From contig JACYLN010000024.1 in the NCBI GenBank assembly GCA_015272515.1, forward strand, positions 142,073 to 177,602: a stretch of DNA of 35,530 bases, in the 5' to 3' direction. The translations under genes and the position numbers were made by a program. Source of the DNA: Leptolyngbyaceae cyanobacterium C42_A2020_001 (GTDB lineage Bacteria; Cyanobacteriota; Cyanobacteriia; Leptolyngbyales; Leptolyngbyaceae). Of this stretch, positions 34,913-35,530 are shown piece by piece. Position 1 is the stretch's first letter, and each line of letters starts with the position of its first letter. The notes under the pieces were generated by a model that had not been told where the DNA came from, searched no databases, and saw only the letters and a list, made by a program, of their open reading frames with translations.

Positions 34913-35530
34913 ATGACCGTTAAACCTTTAACCCGCGTCACCTGTACGGCTGGTTTACTACTTGTTGAACTTGCGCCCACTGCTACCGCGCAGCCGATTG
35001 ATCTCCCTGCTGAATCAGGACCCGATTCCGTTCCCATCTCAGCTAAGCAGACCGCAAAAACCTTCGCTCAAGTACCAATTTCTCCTAACGCTCCAGCATT
35101 TGCGGCACAACCTGAACGGTTAGTCTCCACCGAAACTCCCACCAAATCTGCCGCGATCGCCCAATCTGCTGAAGCCGTCACGCGATCGCCCGAATCTGTT
35201 ACCATTGCCTCCCCGGAACGCCTCCAAGCCGTTGAGCTTGCCTCATTCAAAACAACCTCCGCCAAAAATATTTCCATCTCCACCCGCGCCCGCGACTTAG
35301 GAAGCCCAGCCTCAGTGGCGATTTCCCAACCAGAAACAATCAGAGAGGCGGGAGGCAGGAGGCAGGAGGCAGAAGGTGAGGAAGGTGGGGGAGACATTCC
35401 CTTCGGTTCGACTCAGGTTTCCCAGAGCGTCAGCGGCTCGACTGAGGCTTCGCTGAACGTCCGACGGGGAGAACAAAATTCTTCAACACCGCAATCTCTA
35501 ATCTCCAATCCGCAATCTCTAACCACTCCC
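34913..35530 (+). CDS. Probable exported low-complexity protein, N-terminal part (runs off right edge)
   Basis: From the ATG at 34913 the frame stays open for 206 codons to the window end. It begins MTVKPLTRVTCTAGLLLVEL and continues to APTATAQ, a plausible though weak signal peptide. The rest is rich in Ser, Thr, Ala, Pro and Glu with no globular domain, as in the long linkers of cyanobacterial envelope proteins. In-frame HIP1 sites are frequent. From about codon 145 composition changes: a purine-rich GGAGGCAGGAGGCAG run gives EAGGRRQEAEGEEGGG, then a stretch resembling the TTCGACTCAGG-type intergenic repeat, then AATCTCTAATCTCC/CAATCCGCAATCTC repeats read as PQSLISNPQSL. The function presumably lies in a C-terminal domain outside the window. 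It could be a broken gene if the frame closes soon. Confidence 0.6.
   Translation, partial: MTVKPLTRVTCTAGLLLVELAPTATAQPIDLPAESGPDSVPISAKQTAKTFAQVPISPNAPAFAAQPERLVSTETPTKSAAIAQSAEAVTRSPESVTIASPERLQAVELASFKTTSAKNISISTRARDLGSPASVAISQPETIREAGGRRQEAEGEEGGGDIPFGSTQVSQSVSGSTEASLNVRRGEQNSSTPQSLISNPQSLTTP

Noticed and set aside
35068-35397. 109-codon minus-strand frame at the right edge
   Set aside because: It begins in the purine-rich repeat and is antisense to a longer plus-strand frame with a plausible signal peptide and typical HIP1-containing codons.

Overview
The window is cyanobacterial chromosome. The evidence is the many copies of the HIP1 octamer GCGATCGC inside and between genes, a thylakoid-lumen-type cyclophilin of the TLP40/CYP38 family, an SLH-containing outer-membrane porin, a three-gene proton-translocating transhydrogenase, a transaldolase carrying EF-hands, and intergenic palindromes of kinds common in filamentous cyanobacteria. 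Genus cannot be fixed from the sequence alone; a Leptolyngbya-like filamentous strain is a guess. I see no tRNA, rRNA, CRISPR array, intact insertion sequence or prophage.

Layout. 1-741: 3' end of an SbcC-type nuclease subunit. 1509-4381: pntAA-pntAB-pntB transhydrogenase operon. 4400-5640: a lone STAS anti-sigma-antagonist gene (minus strand) bracketed by two copies of a roughly 108-bp palindromic repeat. 5640-7418: penicillin-binding protein 2. 7426-12219 (minus): rhomboid protease with a repeat-like N-terminal half, LD-carboxypeptidase, exported zinc metallopeptidase and a DUF697-type GTPase, so much of 5.6-12.2 kb concerns the envelope. 12562-14900 (minus): a DUF3592 membrane protein and an SLH porin, the porin divergent from a LysR regulator at 15087. 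16206-21074 (minus): pyruvate kinase, HEAT-repeat protein, ArsR regulator, accB and efp. 21270-23428 (plus): lumenal cyclophilin and thiL.

23807-30801 (plus) is the most coherent block: D-lactate dehydrogenase, glucokinase, glucose-6-phosphate isomerase, gap1-type GAPDH, phosphoglycerate mutase and EF-hand transaldolase. Together they feed glucose released from storage into glycolysis and the pentose phosphate pathway, with lactate formation as a fermentative outlet. Pyruvate kinase about 6 kb away belongs to the same pathway, and PntAB can exchange the NADH and NADPH produced. I read this as a dark or fermentative sugar-catabolism locus.

30868-34170 (minus) encodes an 1100-residue PAS/GAF histidine kinase whose second GAF domain has a cysteine near the bilin-attachment position of cyanobacteriochromes. 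34290-34787 is a CMP/dCMP-type deaminase. From 34913 an open frame, probably an exported low-complexity protein, runs off the right edge; its linker appears to have absorbed intergenic-type repeats in frame.

No obviously new multi-gene defence or mobile system is present. The best leads are the EF-hand transaldolase inside the sugar-catabolism block, the cysteine-bearing GAF domain, the repeat-invaded exported protein, and several well-formed palindromes in front of genes.
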